Assembly (NCBI RefSeq): GCF_036002945.1
Contig: NZ_CP108529.1
Location: 1,178,001 to 1,242,000 of the forward strand
Source of the DNA: Streptomyces sp. NBC_01224
GTDB taxonomy: Bacteria; Actinomycetota; Actinomycetes; Streptomycetales; Streptomycetaceae
Direction of reading: 5' to 3'
Length of the DNA stretch: 64,000 nucleotides
The notes under the pieces are model-generated. The model worked only from the letters and a program-made list of their open reading frames with translations, did no database searches and had not been told where the DNA came from. Both the position numbers and the translations under genes were made by a program. This document shows, piece by piece, positions 60,019 through 64,000 of this stretch (its first letter is position 1; each line of letters begins with the position of its first letter).

Positions 60019-60381
60019 CTCGGCACCGGCGTCGAGACCGTCGAACGGCCGCCGTAGTCCGACGGTGCGGCCCAGGGCGCGCGGCCGGCCCACCGGGCAT
60101 CGGTGGCTCCTGCGCGGCCGGTGATGCGGTGGCCGGCCCCGATGGCGGGATTCCTCCGCCCGGTCGCGGCACACAGGCGCACCGGCGCGCCGCGGCACGC
60201 AGGGGGTTTCAGCCATCCGCGGCCCGCCGCACGCCCCGGCCATGTCCGCGCGCGGCCCCCTCGCACGGCGCCCGGTTGCCCGGTGCACTTCGCGGTAGCA
60301 AGCAGCGCCAAGGGTTGAGCCATTGAAAGTGAGCGGAGGTCCCGGATACGGACGCCCGAAGGGAGCCTCCGGTCCCGGAAA
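60019..60381. other. intergenic region after the IS remnant
   Basis: No supported gene; GC-rich sequence without coding character on either strand. Near the DAHP synthase end, cggagg (about 60335) and cctccg (about 60366) with a repeated ggtcccgga could form its terminator. No terminal inverted repeats of the IS element are recognisable. Confidence 0.35.
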
Positions 60382-61572
60382 TCAGCTGCGGAGCATCTCT
60401 GCCATAAGAAAAGCCAACTCCACCGATTGTTGTTCATTCAACCGAGGGTCGCATTTATTCCGGTAGCGGCCGGTCGGTTCCGTGTCGGAAATATCCTGCG
60501 CGCCCGTTGTTTCGAAATGTACACCGCCCAGGTGGGTCCCCAGTTCACGATGCACTTCGATGTATCCCCGCACCTCGTCGACGACGCGCGGGAAGGAGCA
60601 TGTGCTGCGGCCGGCCGCCGGCTCGTGGGGGGTGCCGTGCATCGGGTCGCAGCTCCACACCACCTGGTGACCGGACGCCGTCACCTTTTCCACGATGGGC
60701 GGGAGCACCTCACGGACCCGGTCGCTGCCCATCCGGCTGATCAGAGTGAGCCTGCCCGGCCGGAAGTGCGGATCGAGTCTCCTCACGTACTCCACGACCT
60801 CCTCGGGTGCCGTCGTCGGTCCGATCGTGAGGCAGACCGGATTGGCCAGCAGCTCGGCGAGCGCGATGTGCGAATCGTCCGGCTGCCGGGCCTGCTCGCC
60901 GATCCGGAACTGGTGCGCGGACAGGGTCCACAGCCGTGACTCGTCCGCGGACTCCTCCAGGAACAGGTGCGGGGTCTCGTAGGCGAGCAGCAGCGGCTCG
61001 TGGCTCACGAACACCTTTGTGGTCCGCAGGGGGCGGTCGTCGACCCCCCAGGCGGCCATGAACCTCAGGCCGCGGTCGATCTCGGCGGAGAGCGCCCCGA
61101 ATCGGCTTCCCCCCGCGGTGTCGCGTACGAACTCCCTGTTCCACTGCTGTACTTGACGCACGTCAGCAATGCCGTTCTCGCCGCTCATCGCCCGGATCAC
61201 GTTCATCGTCACCGCTGCGTCCGCGTAGGCCCGGTCCCATCCGGCGTGGCCCGGCGCGGGGTGCCGGGCGGCCAGCCGGGCGATCTTGACTACGGGCATC
61301 CTGGCGGCGTGGGACAGTACGACCGACATCTGCAGCAGAGTGCGGACGAGGCCGCCCAGGCGCTGCTCGCTGAACGGCTGCGCGCAGGTGCTGCCCTGGA
61401 GGACGAAGGCCTCTCCTCGGGCGACCGCGGCCATGCGCTTGCCGAGGTCGTCGATCTCGGCCGGCAGGACAAGTGGGGGCAGACCGGCGAGCGTTGTCCG
61501 CTCCTTGTCCGGCCGCATCGACGGCGTGGCTCCCGGTCCGAGTCCGAGGAGGTCGGACGGCTCGTTCGTCAT
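60382..61572 (-). CDS. divergent class II DAHP (or aminoDAHP) synthase
   Basis: A 396-residue class II (plant-type) 3-deoxy-arabino-heptulosonate-7-phosphate synthase. Recognisable segments are EAFVLQGSTCAQPFSE, LLQMSVVLSHAARMPVVKIARLA, VQQWNREFVRDTAGGSRF, EIDRGLRFMAAWG, TTKVFVSHEPLLLAYE, LTLISRMGSDRVREVLPP, VVWSCDPMHGTP and LGGVHFETTGAQDISD. The metal-binding Cys is kept, but the usual QGGDCAE loop reads QGSTCAQ and about 25 residues after KIARLAARHPAPG are missing. It is shorter than housekeeping enzymes and fits a secondary-metabolism role, feeding the AroB/AroQ/AroE-like enzymes. GAGGG lies just upstream of the ATG. PhzC- or RifH-type functions are the alternatives. Confidence 0.88.
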   Translation of the reverse strand: MTNEPSDLLGLGPGATPSMRPDKERTTLAGLPPLVLPAEIDDLGKRMAAVARGEAFVLQGSTCAQPFSEQRLGGLVRTLLQMSVVLSHAARMPVVKIARLAARHPAPGHAGWDRAYADAAVTMNVIRAMSGENGIADVRQVQQWNREFVRDTAGGSRFGALSAEIDRGLRFMAAWGVDDRPLRTTKVFVSHEPLLLAYETPHLFLEESADESRLWTLSAHQFRIGEQARQPDDSHIALAELLANPVCLTIGPTTAPEEVVEYVRRLDPHFRPGRLTLISRMGSDRVREVLPPIVEKVTASGHQVVWSCDPMHGTPHEPAAGRSTCSFPRVVDEVRGYIEVHRELGTHLGGVHFETTGAQDISDTEPTGRYRNKCDPRLNEQQSVELAFLMAEMLRS

Positions 61573-61618
61573 GGTCCCTCGTGCTCATTGGTTCACTGGG
61601 TGTGCCCGGTGGCCGTTG

Positions 61619-61737
61619 TGTCCTCGATCGCGGGCGGGATCGCACGCGGTCGGCGGTGCCGTCGCGGATGGAGGGGACGGACCTGAATGCGTCCGGCCGG
61701 TGCCTACCGGGATCGGCCCGTCCGGCGATCGAGGACA
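61619..61737. promoter_or_regulatory. widely spaced inverted repeat upstream of the DAHP synthase gene
   Basis: tgtcctcgatcgc (61619-61631) and gcgatcgaggaca (61725-61737) are perfect 13-bp inverted copies, 93 nt apart, in the 195-nt gap between the carboxylase and DAHP synthase genes. It could be a pair of half-sites for DNA looping or remnants of a small element. Confidence 0.35.
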
Positions 61738-61767
61738 TGCGGGGGCGACGACTGCCCGACCCGGCCG

Positions 61768-63357
61768 CTACTGCGGGGGGTTGCCGTGCTTACGGAAGGG
61801 CAGGTCGGCGTGCTTGTTGCGCAGCATGGCGAGCGAGGCGATCAGCACCTGGCGGGTCTCGGCAGGGTCGATGACGTCGTCGACGAGGCCGCGTTCGGCG
61901 GCGTAGTAGGGGTGCATCAGTTCGGCCTTGTACTCCTTGACCATGCGGACGCGCATGGCCTCGGGGTCTTCGGCGTCGGCGATCTGCCGACGGAAGATGA
62001 CGTTGGCGGCACCTTCGGCGCCCATCACGGCGATCTCGTTGGTGGGCCAGGCGTAGGTCAGATCCGCACCGATGGACTGGCTGTCCATCACGATGTAGGC
62101 GCCTCCGTAGGCCTTGCGCAGGATCAGCGAGATCCTCGGCACGGTGGCGTTGCAGTACGCGTAGAGCAGCTTGGCACCGTGCCGAATAATTCCACCGTGC
62201 TCCTGGTCCACGCCGGGCAGGAAGCCTGGGACGTCCAGAAGGGTGATGATCGGGATGCTGAAGGCGTCGCACATCTGGACGAAGCGGGCGGCCTTCTCGG
62301 AGGCCTCGATGTCCAGGACACCGGCGAGGGACTGCGGCTGGTTGGCGACGATGCCGACGACCTGGCCGTCGAGCCGGGCCAGGGCGCAGATGATGTTGCG
62401 GGCCCAGCGCTCGTGGATCTCCAGGTAGTCGCCGTCGTCGACGAGCTCCTCGATGACCTTGTGCATGTCGTACGGGCGGTTGCCGTCGGCCGGCACCAGG
62501 TCGAGCAGGACGTCGCCGCGCCGGTCGGCCGGGTCGTCGCTCGCCACGGTGGGCGGGTTCTCCCGGTTGTTGGACGGCAGCATCCCGATCAGGTAGCGGA
62601 CCTCGGCGATGCAGGTCTCCTCGTCGTCGTACGCGAAGTGCGCGACGCCCGAGGTCTCGGCGTGCACATCGGCGCCGCCGAGGCCGTTCTGGCTGATCTC
62701 CTCACCGGTGACCGCCTTCACGACGTCCGGCCCGGTGATGAACATCTGCGAGGTCTCACGGACCATGAACACGAAGTCGGTGAGCGCCGGGGAGTAGGCC
62801 GCGCCGCCCGCGCACGGTCCGAGCATCACGCTGATCTGCGGGATGACACCGGAGGCCCGGGTGTTGCGCTGGAAGATCCCACCGTATCCGGCGAGCGCGC
62901 TGACGCCCTCCTGGATACGGGCGCCCGCGCCGTCGTTCAGCGAGACCAGCGGGGCACCGGCCGAGATGGCCATGTCCATGATCTTGTGGATCTTGGTGGC
63001 GTGGGCCTCGCCCAGCGCGCCGCCGAAGATCCGGAAGTCGTGCGCGTAGACGAAGACCGTGCGGCCCTCGACCGTGCCCCAGCCGGTGATGACACCGTCG
63101 GTGTACGGCTTCTTCTGCTCCAGGCCGAAGCCGGTCGCCCGGTGCCGGCGAAGCTGCTCGACCTCCTTGAACGAACCCGGATCGACCAGCAGCTCAATGC
63201 GCTCACGCGCCGTCAGCTTGCCCTTGGCGTGCTGCGCCTCGGTCGCCCGCTCGCCGGGGCCGGCCAGCGCCTGCTCACGCAGCGCCAGCAGTTCGGCCAC
63301 ACGGCCACGCGTGGCGGACGGCAGCACTCCGGCGGGACGTTCGTGCGGAACGGTCAT
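61768..63357 (-). CDS. pccB: acyl-CoA carboxylase beta subunit (propionyl/acetyl-CoA carboxylase carboxyltransferase)
   Basis: A 529-residue biotin-dependent carboxyltransferase. N- and C-terminal crotonase-like halves are complete, with ARERIELLVDPGSFKEV, LVSLNDGAGARIQEGVSALAG, MLGPCAGGAAYSPALTDF, IITLLDVPGFLPGVDQEHGG, LILRKAYGGAYIVMDS and MGAEGAANVIFRR. It carboxylates propionyl- or acetyl-CoA and would supply methylmalonyl- or malonyl-CoA to a polyketide synthase. The ATG overlaps the upstream metallophosphoesterase stop by one base (TGATG). No alpha (biotin) subunit is in the window, so it would share one encoded elsewhere. A housekeeping copy probably exists too. Confidence 0.94.
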   Translation of the reverse strand: MTVPHERPAGVLPSATRGRVAELLALREQALAGPGERATEAQHAKGKLTARERIELLVDPGSFKEVEQLRRHRATGFGLEQKKPYTDGVITGWGTVEGRTVFVYAHDFRIFGGALGEAHATKIHKIMDMAISAGAPLVSLNDGAGARIQEGVSALAGYGGIFQRNTRASGVIPQISVMLGPCAGGAAYSPALTDFVFMVRETSQMFITGPDVVKAVTGEEISQNGLGGADVHAETSGVAHFAYDDEETCIAEVRYLIGMLPSNNRENPPTVASDDPADRRGDVLLDLVPADGNRPYDMHKVIEELVDDGDYLEIHERWARNIICALARLDGQVVGIVANQPQSLAGVLDIEASEKAARFVQMCDAFSIPIITLLDVPGFLPGVDQEHGGIIRHGAKLLYAYCNATVPRISLILRKAYGGAYIVMDSQSIGADLTYAWPTNEIAVMGAEGAANVIFRRQIADAEDPEAMRVRMVKEYKAELMHPYYAAERGLVDDVIDPAETRQVLIASLAMLRNKHADLPFRKHGNPPQ

Positions 63358-64000
63358 CACACCGACTCTCTGTGGAGGGAGGTGACGGCCGGCAGGATCT
63401 GGACCAGCCGGCCCGGCGTGCCCTGACGCCGCTGCCATTCACGGGGGTATCCGAGGGAGACCTCCTGGTGCGGCACGCCGTCGCAGCGGATCACCCTGGG
63501 AATGTGCAGGTGCCCGTAGACCACCGACCTGGCACGGAACCTCGTATGCCAGTCGGCGGTGGCCGTGGTTCCGCACCACAGCGCGAACTCCTGCCGCCAG
63601 AGCACTCGCGTCGGTTCGCGTACGAGCGGCCAGTGGTTGACGAGGACGGTAGGGAGGTCCTCGGGAAGAGCCGAGAGACGTGCCTCGGTCGTCCGCACCC
63701 GAGCCCGGCACCAGGATTCGCGGCTGGGGTAGGGGTCCGGGTGCAGCAGGAACTCGTCGCTGCAGACCACCCCGGCCTCCTCGGCTACCTGGAGCGCCGC
63801 CGCCTTGGAGTACGTCCCCGGCGGCCGGAAGGAGTAGTCGTACAGGAGGAAGAGCGGTGCGACGGCGACGGGACCACCCTCCCCTTCCCAGACCGGGTAC
63901 GGGTCCTCGGGAGTGGACACTCCGAGCTTGCGGCAGATGTCCACCAGGTGCAGGTAGCGCTGCTCGCCCCGCAGTTGCACCGGGTCGTCGGGGGCGGTCC
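63357..64000 (-). CDS. metallophosphoesterase, C-terminal part
   Basis: About 214 residues are present and the frame stays open to the window edge, so the 5' end lies to the right. The C-terminal calcineurin-like motifs are visible: VLVNHWPLVREPT (metal-ligand His) and VVYGHLHIPR (GHxH), followed by SLGYPREW. The N-terminal DxH and GNHD motifs would be outside the window. In several streptomycetes a protein of this type sits beside a phosphopantetheinyl transferase gene. It overlaps the carboxylase gene by one base and belongs to the same transcript. The substrate is unknown. Confidence 0.85.
   Translation of the reverse strand, partial: TAPDDPVQLRGEQRYLHLVDICRKLGVSTPEDPYPVWEGEGGPVAVAPLFLLYDYSFRPPGTYSKAAALQVAEEAGVVCSDEFLLHPDPYPSRESWCRARVRTTEARLSALPEDLPTVLVNHWPLVREPTRVLWRQEFALWCGTTATADWHTRFRARSVVYGHLHIPRVIRCDGVPHQEVSLGYPREWQRRQGTPGRLVQILPAVTSLHRESV

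Noticed and set aside
61687..63426. A 579-codon plus-strand open frame over the carboxylase gene
   Set aside because: It is the antisense shadow of the acyl-CoA carboxylase beta subunit; the translation is His/Val/Asp-rich with no domain and no ribosome binding site.

Overview
The window is high-GC actinobacterial chromosome, almost certainly Streptomyces. Reasons: strong GC bias at third codon positions, many GTG starts, leaderless promoters ending directly at start codons, mycothiol-type enzymes, SARP and LAL regulators, and rare TTA (bldA-type) codons in regulators. No rRNA, tRNA or CRISPR array was found.

Layout. 0-8.1 kb is catabolic: the 3' end of pcaB, a GNAT acetyltransferase, a small envelope operon (DUF6153-like, DUF3105, DUF305), then a ROK repressor with xylA and divergent xylB. 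8.2-20.2 kb holds mostly secreted or envelope genes: a VWA protein with a coupled membrane partner, a cytochrome P450, a Tat-exported phospholipase C, a secreted GH31 enzyme, an alpha/beta hydrolase and a secreted lipase-like protein. 20.2-28.9 kb is accessory in character: a structured leader and a truncated MarR-like gene fused to unrelated sequence, a CoiA-like nuclease, an orphan small gene, an octamer VNTR, a GtrA-like membrane protein, a glycosyltransferase-like gene split exactly at a heptamer tandem repeat, and a TPR/NB-ARC-like protein with a degenerate P-loop. 29.4-38.1 kb is a complete, translationally coupled type II Wadjet operon (jetABCD), an anti-plasmid defence system.

38.4-46.1 kb is a signalling and cell-surface block: a leaderless response regulator and sensor kinase, a small membrane-anchored protein, a lipoprotein-type class F sortase and an AfsR-like SARP. 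46.1-64 kb looks like the edge of a secondary-metabolite gene cluster: a DrrAB-type ABC exporter, a dedicated shikimate-type cassette (AroE-like, AroB-like, AroQ and a divergent class II DAHP synthase), type II thioesterase, phosphopantetheinyl transferase coupled to a DUF5988 protein, acyl-CoA carboxylase beta chain, a two-component system and a large LAL regulator. The LAL gene and the nearby sensor kinase each carry one in-frame TTA codon, so production is probably tied to bldA. The four shikimate-type enzymes together suggest a starter unit from the (amino)shikimate pathway, such as AHBA or a shikimate-derived ring acid. The PKS/NRPS core and any AHBA synthase would lie beyond the right edge.

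The most unusual observations are the heptanucleotide-repeat frameshift in the glycosyltransferase-like gene (possible phase variation), the accessory junction around the CoiA-like nuclease, and the divergent DAHP synthase of the biosynthetic cassette.
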